Positions 17,654-27,900 are shown, counted from the stretch's first letter. The stretch is DNA of 64,000 nucleotides from an uncultured Bacteroidales bacterium (GCA_902774055.1 CACYGX010000006.1:36243-100242), one strand, 5' to 3'. Translations and numbers: made by a program. The notes: a model not told the origin generated them from the sequence alone.

Positions 17654-17695
17654 TCAACGAGAAGTTACACATTATATATAATAATATACAAGACT

Positions 17696-19462
17696 ATGAA
17701 ATTAAGATATAAAATATTATTCATTGCCGTGGCGCTTGTTGGTTTGAGCTCCTGCAAGGATTTCTTGGAAACGGTGCCCGATACCCGTGTCTATCTGGTG
17801 AATCTCGACCAGCTGCAGCAGCTGCTCGTCACTGGTTACATGGACGCCAACTACGCCCTGGTAGGTGAGCTCTCGAGCGATAATGTCATCGACAACAACT
17901 CACCCAGTAGTGATAAAAAGCCCGTCCGTTACAATCTTTCCTACTATGACCAGTTTGATGTACAGGTTTATTCGTGGGATGATGTGGATTTGGAAATCTC
18001 TGATAACGATTCACCCTCTGGCGTGTGGAATGCTTGCTATGGCGCTATCGCTATTGCCAATGCTGTGCTTGAAAAAGCCGAGGAGTTCCAGAGGACCGGC
18101 ATGGTCGATGGTCAGACCATGTCGCCTACCGACAGAGCCCGCTTGAATGCTATCTTGGGTGAGGCCTACATGATTCGTGCTTATCACCACTTCATCTTGG
18201 CTCAGATGTTCTGTATGCCTTATCGTGGTGACGCCATCAGTGCTACTTTGCCCGGCATTCCTTATTCAACCACCCGCGAGACCGTACTTGACCCCAAGTA
18301 TGATCGCGGCACGTTGAAGCAGACCTATGACTCTATCGAGAAGGACCTGCTCAGGGGACTTCCTCTCATCAACGAGCAGTATTATCAGTCGCCCAAGTAT
18401 CACTTCAATGTGGCTTCTTCTAACTCGTTTGCAGCACGCTTCTATCTCATCAAGCGTGAATATGAGAAGGTGGTTGAGTATGCTACCGCAGCATTTGGTG
18501 GCAACGACATCATGAAGATGCTCAATGACGGCTGGTGGCAGGAGGATTTCTACTATATCAGCGATATCGGCCGCTACTTCACCAGTGTGGAGCGTCCTAG
18601 CAACTTCCAGTTGTTTACCAACTACAGCACCTGGTGGCGCCGCTTCGTTCAGAGTCCCCGCTTTGCATGCAACCGCGAGGCAAAGCGCGCAACCATTCAG
18701 GGTCCTGGCCCGTCTTGGGACAAGTGCACGTGGAAGAATAATAGAACTAAAGAAGAATTTGCAATGATGCCCTGCTTTAACGGCGTCTGCGGTAGTGCAG
18801 GTGGTCAGGAGTACGGTGCCTACTTTGCTGGCACATGCTTCGAGCAGTTTGAATATACCGACAAGATTGCTGGTATTGGCTACTGCCATGAGGTGCGTCC
18901 CGAGTTTACCTGCGAGGAGACCTTGCTCATGCGTGCCGAGGCTAACATCTTCCTGGGTAACATCGACGCAGCCTTTGAGGACCTTTACATCTGGAACGAG
19001 GCGCACCTGTCGCCCAAAGAAGAAGACCGTTATAACCATATTTCACTCACCAAGGAGGACATCGTTAGATTCTATGGTTGCTATGATGACCTGGAAGATC
19101 CCGTTGCCGATAATGAATATGGCATTATCATGAAGTTCAACATCGATGAGGTATGCCCCAGCGATAAGTACCAGCTGACTGACGAGATTGAGCCTTACCT
19201 GCAGTGCGTGCAGCACTTCCGCCGCATCCAGCTCGTTCACATGGGTAACCGTTGGTTTGATATCAAGCGCTTCGGCTTCACCATCCAGCACAAGATTGGC
19301 ATCAGCGAGGTGAGGACCCTTCAGGTTTTGGATCCCCGTTATGCTATCCAGATTCCGAGCGAGGTTATCGGTGCAGGTCTTGATCCCAACCCCCGTTCGA
19401 CTAACGCACCCGTCCAGGCTCCCATCATTGGACGTGAAGAGTATGTTCGTGTTTCTGATTAA
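17696..19462 (+). CDS. SusD/RagB-family surface lipoprotein
   Basis: A 588-residue nutrient-binding lid for the adjacent SusC. The signal peptide ends in a lipobox (GLSSC, cysteine about residue 20) followed by KDFLETVPD, the typical SusD start. TPR-like helices include GEAYMIRAYHHFILAQMF, and the C-terminal part has the RRIQLVHMGNRWFDIKRFG motif of RagB proteins. It is probably anchored on the cell surface. Ligand type cannot be read directly; the metallopeptidase behind it points to peptides or glycopeptides. Confidence 0.95.
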   Translation: MKLRYKILFIAVALVGLSSCKDFLETVPDTRVYLVNLDQLQQLLVTGYMDANYALVGELSSDNVIDNNSPSSDKKPVRYNLSYYDQFDVQVYSWDDVDLEISDNDSPSGVWNACYGAIAIANAVLEKAEEFQRTGMVDGQTMSPTDRARLNAILGEAYMIRAYHHFILAQMFCMPYRGDAISATLPGIPYSTTRETVLDPKYDRGTLKQTYDSIEKDLLRGLPLINEQYYQSPKYHFNVASSNSFAARFYLIKREYEKVVEYATAAFGGNDIMKMLNDGWWQEDFYYISDIGRYFTSVERPSNFQLFTNYSTWWRRFVQSPRFACNREAKRATIQGPGPSWDKCTWKNNRTKEEFAMMPCFNGVCGSAGGQEYGAYFAGTCFEQFEYTDKIAGIGYCHEVRPEFTCEETLLMRAEANIFLGNIDAAFEDLYIWNEAHLSPKEEDRYNHISLTKEDIVRFYGCYDDLEDPVADNEYGIIMKFNIDEVCPSDKYQLTDEIEPYLQCVQHFRRIQLVHMGNRWFDIKRFGFTIQHKIGISEVRTLQVLDPRYAIQIPSEVIGAGLDPNPRSTNAPVQAPIIGREEYVRVSD

Positions 19463-19480
19463 AGTTCATCCTACTACAAC

Positions 19481-20605
19481 ATGAAAAAGATTAAATTTTA
19501 TATTTCAGCATTGCTGCTTGTTGCTATTGGCGCTATGTCGCTTCCCTCATGCAGCGAAGACAAGTTGGGAGATACGATCTTCCCCGATGTCGATGAAACG
19601 CTAGATCCCAACTCTTATACTTACAAGCTCGATAAGTTCCTCAAGGAAAACTATCTCGACAAGTATAACTTGACGTTCCTCTATAAGATGGCCGATGTGA
19701 GCACCAACATGAACTACAACTTGGTGCCTGCAACCTATGACAACTCCATCAACTTGGCAGTGTTGTGCAAGCACTTGTGGTTTGACGTGTATGATAAGCT
19801 GGCCGGTGAGGACTTCCTCAAGACCTACGGCCCCCGTATCATTCACTTGATTGGTTCGCCAGCCTTAAACCCCCAGTCGGGTAACGAGATCGTCGGTCTG
19901 GCCGAGGGTGGTATCAAGATCTCATTGTTCAAGGTTAATGATATGGACATTAACGATCCTGAAATGATGAACGAATACTACTTCAAGACCATGCACCACG
20001 AGTTTGCTCACATTCTGCACCAGACCAAGACCTATCCCAATCAGTTCAACACGATTTCGGTAGGCCACTACGACATCAACAACTGGCAGGACCGCGACGA
20101 TAACCAGACGGCATCGTTGGGCTTCGTTTCCACCTATGCCTCCAGTGAGTTCCGTGAGGACTTTGCCGAGACCATTGCCAACTACATCGTCAAGACCGAC
20201 GCAGAGTGGAATCGTCTGCTGGAACTTGCTGGCCGTGGTTGGGAACCTCAAGATGATGCAAATGGTTATACTTGGTACTATTGCTACTTCTACTATCCCA
20301 ACAACGATCCCAATGAAGAAGTTAAGTACATCAGCGAGTGGAGCTTCTTTACCGACGTGAATGAGGATGGCTCTGTTCACAGGTACTTCTATGATGGTAA
20401 TACTGGCGAGGTTATTGAGGTCTATGAGGTTCCTGACAATGATGGCGTTGACGGCCCGGATGCAATCCTTGAGAAGCTGAATATTGCCCGCCAGTGGCTC
20501 AAGAACGAGTGGAATATTGACCTGGATGAGCTGCGTCAAGAGGTTCAGGATCGTCAGTCAAGCTACAACATCGAAGAGTTGCGCAAACAGGTCACTGACC
20601 AGTAA
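19481..20605 (+). CDS. substrate-import-associated zinc metallohydrolase lipoprotein
   Basis: A 374-residue lipoprotein (lipobox SLPSC, cysteine about 24). The zinc site is HHEFAHILHQ, with HExxH as H173-E174-x-x-H177, and a downstream REDFAETIANYI helix offers the third, acidic ligand as in gluzincins. This matches the TIGR04549/PF15890 family found in SusC/D loci. It starts 18 bases after susD, so it is co-transcribed. A likely role is trimming peptides or glycoproteins at the surface before uptake. The substrate is unknown; the C-terminal 120 residues are highly acidic and coil-like. Confidence 0.9.
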   Translation: MKKIKFYISALLLVAIGAMSLPSCSEDKLGDTIFPDVDETLDPNSYTYKLDKFLKENYLDKYNLTFLYKMADVSTNMNYNLVPATYDNSINLAVLCKHLWFDVYDKLAGEDFLKTYGPRIIHLIGSPALNPQSGNEIVGLAEGGIKISLFKVNDMDINDPEMMNEYYFKTMHHEFAHILHQTKTYPNQFNTISVGHYDINNWQDRDDNQTASLGFVSTYASSEFREDFAETIANYIVKTDAEWNRLLELAGRGWEPQDDANGYTWYYCYFYYPNNDPNEEVKYISEWSFFTDVNEDGSVHRYFYDGNTGEVIEVYEVPDNDGVDGPDAILEKLNIARQWLKNEWNIDLDELRQEVQDRQSSYNIEELRKQVTDQ

Positions 20606-20634
20606 TGTGTTTTCCCCCAATAAATAATAAGAAA

Positions 20635-21993
20635 ATGAGAAAATATTTTAATATCTTTTTATTGACGCTCGTTGCTCTGGCATCGGTGACCATGGTATCG
20701 TGTAAAAATGAGACCGAGGAAATCTTTGACCAGGATGCTATTACGCGTCTGGCGAATGCTAAGCAGTATTTCACTGATATCCTCACCGATCAGGGTGGAA
20801 AATGGAAGATGGAGTACTATGCCAATGGTGATGAGCCGGGTTACGTCTATGTGATGACGTTCCGTAACAACGGTTCAGTGACCATCTCGGGTGAGAACAA
20901 ATGGATTAGCCAATTAAATCCCGATGGGTCAACCTACGGCAGTGAGACTTCATTGTGGGACGTGATTACCGACAATGGTCCCGTGCTCACCTTTAACAGC
21001 TACAACAAGTATTTCCACTTGTTCGCCGACCCCGATGATATCACAGATCCCGAAGCCTTGGATGATTCTGATACCGACGAGACTGGTATCGGTCACGAGG
21101 GAGACTATGAGTTTGACCTGATGAAGTATTCGGGTGATACGCTCTACATGTCGGGCAAGAAGTATGGTATTAACGTCATTATGACGCGTCTTGACGGCAG
21201 CATTGATGACCGTGAGTATATGGATCAGACTGTTGCACAGGCCGACTCCTTCTTTAAGAAAGTTATTCCGCAGGTTTATCTGAATCTGCCCAATGGCAAG
21301 CGATGGGTCGTCAAGGATGGTTACACCAGCATCTTGACGATGTACCCCGAAGGCTCTGACTCAATCACAACTGCCGAGAAGCACAACGTGATTATTACTC
21401 TTGATGGCCTTTCATTCATGAATCCTAACACCTTCGACGGTTATACTGTTCAGTTCTTTGATCGTCAGGCCGATGGCTCTCTGTTGTGCCGTAACGACCA
21501 CCAGACGACCATCACTGCCGGTCCACTGAATAAGGTGTTCGCTATCCAGTCCTTAACTTGGAAGGCTGATACTAGCCAGATGGGTGGTGCCTTTAAAGCG
21601 AAACTTCATGAGATCATTAACAAGTTGAGTGGCTATAATAGTTCTAAGTTTTTGAGCCTTCAGATGGCTTATGATTCAAAAGCTAATTCTTATAGCATCA
21701 TCTTCAACATTAGGTCAAAAGTAAAAGGTAAACAAGTTCCCTTGACTGCAACATTTAAAGTTAATTATGAAATGATTAACGACAATCAGTTGAAGATCAA
21801 ATATACTGGTGAGATGGATGACAATGCTCACTTCTACGTTGATGCCGATCAAGGCAATTGCCCCGCTATAATTGAGCTTATTGAGCTCTTGGGTAATACT
21901 TACACCTTGAGTACAAGTTCATTGCTGGCTCCGACCGATATGAGGTTTGTCGAGGACGGCAACGCGTCAAACACCATTTACTGGAGGCTTTAA
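20635..21993 (+). CDS. DUF4302 domain-containing lipoprotein
   Basis: 452 residues starting at ATG 20635; the in-frame ATG 30 bases earlier would delay the signal peptide. The lipobox is MVSC (cysteine about 23). The body matches DUF4302, seen in ATRLANAKQYFTDIL, GGKWKMEYY and YVMTFRNNGSV, a lipocalin-like beta-rich family found only beside SusC/D and zinc metallohydrolase genes. It is probably a surface ligand-binding accessory. Expression likely runs from the susC promoter. Confidence 0.85.
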   Translation: MRKYFNIFLLTLVALASVTMVSCKNETEEIFDQDAITRLANAKQYFTDILTDQGGKWKMEYYANGDEPGYVYVMTFRNNGSVTISGENKWISQLNPDGSTYGSETSLWDVITDNGPVLTFNSYNKYFHLFADPDDITDPEALDDSDTDETGIGHEGDYEFDLMKYSGDTLYMSGKKYGINVIMTRLDGSIDDREYMDQTVAQADSFFKKVIPQVYLNLPNGKRWVVKDGYTSILTMYPEGSDSITTAEKHNVIITLDGLSFMNPNTFDGYTVQFFDRQADGSLLCRNDHQTTITAGPLNKVFAIQSLTWKADTSQMGGAFKAKLHEIINKLSGYNSSKFLSLQMAYDSKANSYSIIFNIRSKVKGKQVPLTATFKVNYEMINDNQLKIKYTGEMDDNAHFYVDADQGNCPAIIELIELLGNTYTLSTSSLLAPTDMRFVEDGNASNTIYWRL

Positions 21994-22011
21994 TCCAGAA
22001 TGTATTTTCCG

Positions 22012-22048
22012 TACTGGGGCCTGGTCCCACGAACCCCAGGCCCTAGTA
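22012..22048 (+). terminator. intra-operon hairpin after the DUF4302 gene
   Basis: A 13-bp stem with one G:T pair (22012-22024 with 22036-22048) lies 19 bases after the stop. Only three T residues follow before an A run, so it could be a partial terminator or a processing/stability element that sets the level of the dockerin-protein mRNA. Confidence 0.55.
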
Positions 22049-22105
22049 TTTAAAAAAGAAGAATTAATAATATATTTTATTAACATATTTTATTTTAAGT
22101 TTTTT

Positions 22106-23983
22106 ATGAAAAAGATTTTACTTTTAGCAGCCGCCGCTCTCATGGTGTCGTCTGCCAGTGCACAACTCAGGCACGAAGCTAAGGCTCCGGCTCCTGCCCA
22201 CCCTCAATCGCAATTGGTTAAGCCTGAATTCAAGCATCAGGTGATGCAGAAGCACATTCCTGGCACCCCGTTTATGAACCTGGCTCCCAAGAAGGCTGGT
22301 CCTGTTGAGGTTGGCTATCGTCGCCCTGCTGGTGCTTTCCCCGCAAATATCGGTGTGGAAGATGGTGCATATGCTGGTGTGTACTATGCACCCTATATTG
22401 CCATTACCCCCTATGCTGACTACACCTTTAACGGTTATGCCAATGGTGTGGGTGAAGGTGCTTCCTATTTGTGGAAGGTTCAATCATTTGGTGAAGAAGC
22501 AAGAGAATGGACGCAAGTCCCCGATGTCATGGACTTGACTTGGATGTATGCCTATGAGACGGACACTGTGCCCTCCTTCTTCGTTACTCTTGACGGTGGC
22601 AAACGCTACGAGTGGTTCTTGAGAGGTCACGAAATGGGCGGTTCTCAGGATAAGCCTGAAATTGTTGCTACGCACCCCTCATCTATTCTTGCAATTCCCA
22701 GCACGATGGAAATCTGGGAAGAGGACATCTTGAAATCAAGTAAGAACTTCTGCTTCGGTGGTCGCAATGGTAACGAGCGTTATCCCATGGGTACTATTGG
22801 TGGCGCAGAGCCTTATGGCCGTAACTCCTCTGGATGGTGGGCCGGTAAGAACGGTTTCCATCAGCTCGATGGTGCTCGCTACTTCGTTGACGGTATTGGC
22901 CAGGCTTTTGAGAAACCGACCGTACCTTACCTGCTCAAACAGGTGGTTGTGATGACTGGCGAGCTCGTTGTTAAAGCTCCCGTTGACATGGAATGCCGCA
23001 TCTATAAGCTGGACGAGATTCCCGCCTACACTGGCGAAGGTGAAGACGAGGTTGTTCTGCCCGAGGAACCCGGTGAACTCATCGCCAAGGGCCGTGCTAC
23101 CGTAACTCCCGAGACCAACGATCTCACTGGTGGCTTGGTCGTATTCGACCTTTATGGTGAGATTGGTGGTCTGGAATATAACGAGACCCCGACTATCGAC
23201 TGCGCTATCCTCGTGGTTATCGATGGTTATAACGATGATGATATGAGCAACCTGACCGACTTCTGTGCCATGTTCTCTACCGATGATCAGGTGGATGAAG
23301 GCTTCGGTGAGTTGGCTTATCTTAAGTTCAGTATGGCTGATGAGAATGGCGAGCCCGTATCCTATGGCTGGCATGGTGTGAACAACTTCTTCACGAGCGG
23401 TAAGATGATGACCGGCCTCACGATCTTCTTGAGCACCGAGAATCCTTATCTGACCTTCAGATACTTTGATGAGGATGGTAAGTACCACTTCCCCAATGAG
23501 GGTGGTGTCATGGTGAAAGACTTTGGTGGTGCACAGACCCGCAGCATCGAGTTCTTCTCATGGGTTGGCAGCGCTGATGACGCTTGGTACATGAGCTGCG
23601 ACGGTGATGATGTTCCCGAGTGGCTGAATATCGAACTGACCGATGGCGTGGATGCAAATGGCGAGTTTAACGGCGTTGTTAATGCCCTGGTAACTGCTGA
23701 GCCTCTGCCCGCAGGCATGAGCGGACGTGAGGCTGTTGTTCGCTTCGAGTTCCCCGGTGCTTATATTGATTACACGTTCACCCAAGGTGAAGGTGGTGGT
23801 GGTGGCTTCTTGAAGGGTGACGTGAACAATGACGGTGAGGTCGGTATTGCCGATGTTAACGCTCTGATTAACCTCATCCTTGGTGGCGAACCCACTGACG
23901 ACATGATGCTGATTCGCGCCGACGTGAATGAGGACGGTGAGATCGGTATTGCCGACGTTAACTATCTGCTTACACTCATCTAA
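22106..23983 (+). CDS. exported protein with C-terminal dockerin-like domain
   Basis: 625 residues from ATG 22106, chosen because the signal peptide MKKILLLAAAALMVSSASA follows at once; the longer open frame upstream reads through the hairpin. The central part is beta-rich with no family I can name. The last ~55 residues hold two dockerin type I repeats, DVNNDGEVGIADVNALI and DVNEDGEIGIADVNYLL, each with a calcium-loop DxNxDGxxxxxD pattern. There is no lipobox, so it is periplasmic or secreted, in contrast to its lipoprotein neighbours. Probably the last gene of the SusC locus, closed by a strong terminator. Confidence 0.85.
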   Translation: MKKILLLAAAALMVSSASAQLRHEAKAPAPAHPQSQLVKPEFKHQVMQKHIPGTPFMNLAPKKAGPVEVGYRRPAGAFPANIGVEDGAYAGVYYAPYIAITPYADYTFNGYANGVGEGASYLWKVQSFGEEAREWTQVPDVMDLTWMYAYETDTVPSFFVTLDGGKRYEWFLRGHEMGGSQDKPEIVATHPSSILAIPSTMEIWEEDILKSSKNFCFGGRNGNERYPMGTIGGAEPYGRNSSGWWAGKNGFHQLDGARYFVDGIGQAFEKPTVPYLLKQVVVMTGELVVKAPVDMECRIYKLDEIPAYTGEGEDEVVLPEEPGELIAKGRATVTPETNDLTGGLVVFDLYGEIGGLEYNETPTIDCAILVVIDGYNDDDMSNLTDFCAMFSTDDQVDEGFGELAYLKFSMADENGEPVSYGWHGVNNFFTSGKMMTGLTIFLSTENPYLTFRYFDEDGKYHFPNEGGVMVKDFGGAQTRSIEFFSWVGSADDAWYMSCDGDDVPEWLNIELTDGVDANGEFNGVVNALVTAEPLPAGMSGREAVVRFEFPGAYIDYTFTQGEGGGGGFLKGDVNNDGEVGIADVNALINLILGGEPTDDMMLIRADVNEDGEIGIADVNYLLTLI

Positions 23984-24061
23984 TGATGTGTAGTCAGTAA
24001 AGATGAAATCTGTTAAACTGAAAATTATTACAGTTTCTTAACATATCATCTATTACCTGTA

Positions 24062-24102
24062 GAGACGGAGAGCCTGATTGAAGGTTCTCCGTCTCGTTTT
24101 TT
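24062..24102 (+). terminator. terminator of the SusC/D locus
   Basis: 13-bp stem with one wobble (24062-24074 with 24083-24095) followed by six T residues. Confidence 0.9.
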
Positions 24103-24158
24103 ATGGGGATATGGGGAGGAGGAGCATCATTGGTAGAACGGCAGGCTTGCCTGTGACT

Positions 24159-24304
24159 GTAGGGCCTCGCCTTGGCGTGGTCGTTCCTGCTGGATAGCCC
24201 ATAACACCTGATTTCAGACTGTTCCTGTCTGAGATAGTGATCATGGTTATTTGTAAGCGTATCACCACTTGCTGCCCCGCGGCCACGCCAAGGCGAGGCC
24301 CTAC
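24159..24304. repeat. MITE-like element with 22-bp perfect terminal inverted repeats
   Basis: Exact 22-bp inverted repeats at 24159-24180 and 24283-24304 (core CTCGCCTTGGCGTGG) enclose 102 bases. A smaller hairpin, TCAGAC/GTCTGA at 24214-24219 and 24227-24232, sits at the centre, so the element is symmetric at two scales. It has no ORF and lies in the 320-base gap between the SusC-locus terminator and the next promoter. Its GC-rich ends differ from the AT-rich surroundings. Confidence 0.7.
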
Positions 24305-24411
24305 GTTCTGGACCATTCACAGCGCTGTAGCATTTTATGGGGGTGCTCATGATCTTTTGATACATGCATGTTGTGTGATGGAGACAAGTTTGAGTTATCG
24401 GGGATTTTCAC

Positions 24412-24419
24412 TAACTTTG
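24412..24419 (+). promoter_or_regulatory. -7 element of the TIGR04076-engB-GH2 operon
   Basis: TAACTTTG five bases before ATG 24425, giving an almost leaderless mRNA and ruling out the upstream ATG at 24368. Confidence 0.6.
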
Positions 24420-24424
24420 CACTC

Positions 24425-24778
24425 ATGAATGAGAACTGTGATAATAAGCCGTTGAAGCCCGTGCGCATCACCGCTATGCGTCAGACGGTCTATCGTGACT
24501 TGATGGAGCAATACGAGAATCCCATTGAGCACACCTGTGACATCAGGGTGGGGCAGACCTTTGTCTCGCATGACGCCCAGCGCCCCAGTGACCTGTGCGA
24601 GAGCGCTTGGGAGTCGATGCGACCCTTTGTCGAGGCGCTCGCCAGGGGAGAGGGGAACTTCTATGACGGATGGATGCAGAATCCACACTCGGCGATGATC
24701 TCCTGCAACGACGGTTTCCGTCCAGTCTCATTCTATCTCGAAACGATGGAAACCCCATCGTCTTTAACCTCTAAATGA
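24425..24778 (+). CDS. TIGR04076-family protein of unknown function
   Basis: 117 residues with the features of this small family: an initial [11 protein letters not shown] strand, conserved cysteines in [10 protein letters not shown] and DLCESAW, the invariant-looking [11 protein letters not shown] and [14 protein letters not shown] end. Conserved cysteines suggest metal or redox chemistry, but no function is established. The start is set by the promoter element just upstream. Its stop overlaps the possible engB start region by four bases, so it is translationally close to engB. Confidence 0.75.
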   Translation: MNENCDNKPLKPVRITAMRQTVYRDLMEQYENPIEHTCDIRVGQTFVSHDAQRPSDLCESAWESMRPFVEALARGEGNFYDGWMQNPHSAMISCNDGFRPVSFYLETMETPSSLTSK

Positions 24779-24789
24779 TAACTTGGAGT

Positions 24790-25395
24790 ATGAACATCAA
24801 ATCGGCCGAATTTAAAATCAGCAACAGCGATTACCGCAAGTGCCCAGACACGCAGTTGCCCGAATACGCATTCATTGGGCGCAGCAACGTGGGCAAGTCA
24901 TCGCTCATCAATATGCTCACGGGGCGCAAGGCGCTGGCCAAGACCAGTGCGACTCCCGGCAAGACATTGCTCATTAACCATTTTCTCATCAACGGCGAGT
25001 GGTATATTGTTGACCTGCCGGGCTACGGCTATGCCAAGCGCAGCAAGGAGAGTCGTGAGCAGTTGTGGCGCATGATTCAGGGCTATGTCATGGGACGTGA
25101 ACAGATGACAAATCTCTTTGTGCTTGTGGACAGCCGCGTCAAGCCCCAGAAGATAGACCTCGAGTTCATGGAGTGGCTGGGCGAGCATGGCGTGCCATTC
25201 TCCATCGTGTTCACCAAGATGGACAAGCTCGGCAAGGTCGCTGGACCCGCTGCCGTCGAGGATTACAAGAAGGAGTTGCTCAAGACGTGGGAAGAGTTGC
25301 CTCCCATCTTCATGACCTCGAGCGAGGATGCCCGTGGCCGTGACGAACTCCTGGGTTATATTGACTCCATTAACCAGCAATTGAAGAAACAATGA
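24790..25395 (+). CDS. engB: ribosome-biogenesis GTP-binding protein EngB (YsxC/YihA)
   Basis: About 201 residues. The GTPase motifs are complete: G1 [10 protein letters not shown]2 threonine in TPGKT, G3 DLPGYG, G4 TKMD, G5 SSEDARG. The protein assists assembly of the large ribosomal subunit and is usually essential. I prefer ATG 24790 (MNIKSAEF, matching family N-termini) to ATG 24775, which overlaps the previous stop. Its stop codon overlaps the start of the GH2 gene by four bases (ATGA), so an essential GTPase and a glycosidase share a transcript. Confidence 0.95.
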   Translation: MNIKSAEFKISNSDYRKCPDTQLPEYAFIGRSNVGKSSLINMLTGRKALAKTSATPGKTLLINHFLINGEWYIVDLPGYGYAKRSKESREQLWRMIQGYVMGREQMTNLFVLVDSRVKPQKIDLEFMEWLGEHGVPFSIVFTKMDKLGKVAGPAAVEDYKKELLKTWEELPPIFMTSSEDARGRDELLGYIDSINQQLKKQ

Positions 25396-27800
25396 GAAAG
25401 ATAGCAATAACGTTAGTAATGGCTCTCGCCGGATTGATGATGGTGGCTCAGAGCCATCGCGAAGTCACCCTTGACGAGGGCTGGCAATTCTCTCGTGACA
25501 AGGCCAATTGGCAATCGGTAACCGTTCCCCACGATTGGGCCATTAGCGGGCCGTTTGACAAGAAATGGGACCTTCAGGTAGTCGCAATCAAGGAGAATGG
25601 CGAGAACGTTGCTACCGAGAAATCGGGTCGTTCTGGTGCACTGCCTTGGATTGGCAAGGGTTACTACAAGACCACATTTACTGTGCCTCAGGCTTACAAC
25701 CGTGCCCAACTCGTGTTTGATGGCGCGATGGCCGACCCCTACGTCTATGTCAACGGCCGTGAGGCTGGACATTGGGCCTACGGCTACAATGCCTTTATCG
25801 TCGATGTGACGCCATATATTCATGCCGATGGCAGCGCCAATGACCTCGAGGTGCGTCTCGAGAACAAGGAGGAGAGTAACCGCTGGTATCCTGGTGGCGG
25901 CATCTACCGCCCAGTGAAACTGGTGATGACCAGTGAGCGCAACGCCCTGGACCAGTGGGGACTATATGTGAACACCTTGAGCATCGATGGCGGGAACGCA
26001 GTCCTGCAAGTGGAGCATCAGCTCGCTGATGGGTCCAATCTTGACGGCGACTATGAATTGGCGATTTCCTTGACCGATGGAGCAGGGAATGCGATAGCTA
26101 GCAAAAAAACACGTCCTGATGGCTTGGGACACTTCGCCACACGCATGACGGTGAACAACCCGGCCTTATGGTCGCCCGAGACCCCCAATTTATACCAGAT
26201 TACCGTTGTGTTGACTCGTCAAGGCCACGAAATTGATCGTCAAACTACCCGTGTGGGCATCCGAACCGTTTCATTCAGCAAGGAGGGCGGTTTTCAGCTC
26301 AACGGCGTGCGCCGCAGCATCAAGGGTGTGTGCTTGCACCATGATTTAGGCCCGTTGGGCGCTGCCATCAACAAGACGGCGTTGATTCGCCAAATCGAGA
26401 TGATGAAGGCGATGGGCGCTGACGCTATCCGCACGTCACACAATATGCCTTCGACGATGCAAATGGAGGTTTGTGACAGCCTGGGCATGATGGTGATGGC
26501 TGAGAGTTTTGACGGGTGGAAAGAACCCAAAGTGCGCAACGGCTACGGCAGTTATTGGGACGAATGGTGGCAGCAGGACATCCGCAACCTGGTGCTCAAC
26601 CACCGCAACCATCCCAGCATCATCATGTGGAGCGTGGGCAACGAGATTCCCGAGCAGTGGAAGACCGAGGGCGTTAAACGCTACAAGGACCTTATCGCGC
26701 TGTGTCACCACTATGACCCCAGCCGCATGGTCACTTGTGGCATGGACCAGCCCGACGGCACCATCTGGTGCGGCTTTGCCCAAGTCGCCGATGTGCCGGG
26801 CTATAACTATCGTGTGCACAAGTATCAAGAGATGATTGAACGCTTGCCCCAGGGGTTTATCTTGGGCAGCGAGACGACTTCTACCGTGAGCACACGCGGC
26901 CATTACTGCTTCCCCGACACCGTTGCCGCCAACAAGGCGTGGCCCGACGGCCAGTGCTCCGGCTATGACGTGGAATGCTGCTGGTGGAGCAACCTGCCCG
27001 ACGATGACTGGAAGATGCAGGACGACTACGACTGGACAGTGGGCGAGTTTGTGTGGACAGGTTATGACTATTTGGGCGAGCCCACACCCTACGACGAATA
27101 TTGGCCCTCGCGCAGCAGCTACTTCGGCATCTGTGACCTCGCGGGACTGCCCAAGGACCGCTATTACCTGTACCGCAGCCACTGGAACAAGCAGGAGCAT
27201 ACCATCCACCTGTTGCCCCACTGGACATGGCCCGACCGCAAGGGCAAGGTAACGCCCGTCTATTGCTATACCGACTATCCCAGCGCCGAGCTCTTTGTCA
27301 ATGGCAAGAGCCAGGGCCGCATCACCAAGAGCGACACCGCGCGCTTGGACCGTTACCGCCTGCGTTGGCGCAACGTCATCTATCAGCCCGGTGAGTTAAA
27401 AGTAGTTGTCTATGACGAAAACGGCAACAAGGCAGGGCAAGAGATTGTACGCACAGCCGGTAAACCCAAACGCCTCGTGCTGGAGCCTGAGCGCAAGACC
27501 ATCAAGGCCGACGGCAACGACCTGGCCTATATTACCGTGAGCCTCGTCGATAAGAACGGAACCCTGTGCCCCGATGCCGCCAACCGCCTGCAATTCAGCG
27601 TCACGGGCGCTGGTACCTACAAAGCCGCATGCAACGGCGATGCTACCTCGCTGGAGTCCTTCACCGAGCCCCAAATGAGCCTCTTCCATGGCCAACTGGT
27701 TGTCGTTTGCCAAGCCGGTAAAACCCCAGGCGTGATGACCCTCACCGTCAAGGATCCCGCTACTGGCCTCAAATCCAGTGTCAATATCACTGTAAAGTAA
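25392..27800 (+). CDS. glycoside hydrolase family 2 protein (beta-galactosidase-like)
   Basis: An 802-residue exported glycosidase; signal peptide about 1-19. Order: GH2 sugar-binding jelly roll (about 20-190, [16 protein letters not shown]), immunoglobulin-like domain (190-290), TIM barrel (290-590), then a DUF4982-like and a further Ig-like domain. The acid/base is E418 in VGNEIPEQW and the nucleophile probably E494 in LGSETTS. Beta-galactosidase or another beta-glycosidase is likely; substrate cannot be fixed. Translationally coupled to engB. It is 1.4 kb from the SusC locus but separated by a terminator and promoter, so not part of that operon. Confidence 0.92.
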   Translation: MRKIAITLVMALAGLMMVAQSHREVTLDEGWQFSRDKANWQSVTVPHDWAISGPFDKKWDLQVVAIKENGENVATEKSGRSGALPWIGKGYYKTTFTVPQAYNRAQLVFDGAMADPYVYVNGREAGHWAYGYNAFIVDVTPYIHADGSANDLEVRLENKEESNRWYPGGGIYRPVKLVMTSERNALDQWGLYVNTLSIDGGNAVLQVEHQLADGSNLDGDYELAISLTDGAGNAIASKKTRPDGLGHFATRMTVNNPALWSPETPNLYQITVVLTRQGHEIDRQTTRVGIRTVSFSKEGGFQLNGVRRSIKGVCLHHDLGPLGAAINKTALIRQIEMMKAMGADAIRTSHNMPSTMQMEVCDSLGMMVMAESFDGWKEPKVRNGYGSYWDEWWQQDIRNLVLNHRNHPSIIMWSVGNEIPEQWKTEGVKRYKDLIALCHHYDPSRMVTCGMDQPDGTIWCGFAQVADVPGYNYRVHKYQEMIERLPQGFILGSETTSTVSTRGHYCFPDTVAANKAWPDGQCSGYDVECCWWSNLPDDDWKMQDDYDWTVGEFVWTGYDYLGEPTPYDEYWPSRSSYFGICDLAGLPKDRYYLYRSHWNKQEHTIHLLPHWTWPDRKGKVTPVYCYTDYPSAELFVNGKSQGRITKSDTARLDRYRLRWRNVIYQPGELKVVVYDENGNKAGQEIVRTAGKPKRLVLEPERKTIKADGNDLAYITVSLVDKNGTLCPDAANRLQFSVTGAGTYKAACNGDATSLESFTEPQMSLFHGQLVVVCQAGKTPGVMTLTVKDPATGLKSSVNITVK

Positions 27801-27809
27801 AACAGAATC

Positions 27810-27872
27810 AACGACTGAATCATCTGAAGAATCTGATTGAAAGGCTCAGATTTTTCAGATGTTTCAGTTGTT
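27810..27872. terminator. 27-bp imperfect hairpin after the GH2 gene
   Basis: Arms 27810-27836 and 27846-27872 pair over 27 bases with two G:T pairs and one mismatch. There is no long T run, so it may act through stability rather than classical termination. Confidence 0.7.
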
Positions 27873-27900
27873 AGTATGAAAGTGTCAATTTCTATTACAA

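Noticed and set aside
21947-22105. Longer N-terminus for the dockerin protein
   Set aside because: It would read through a hairpin and place the signal peptide 53 residues inside the protein.
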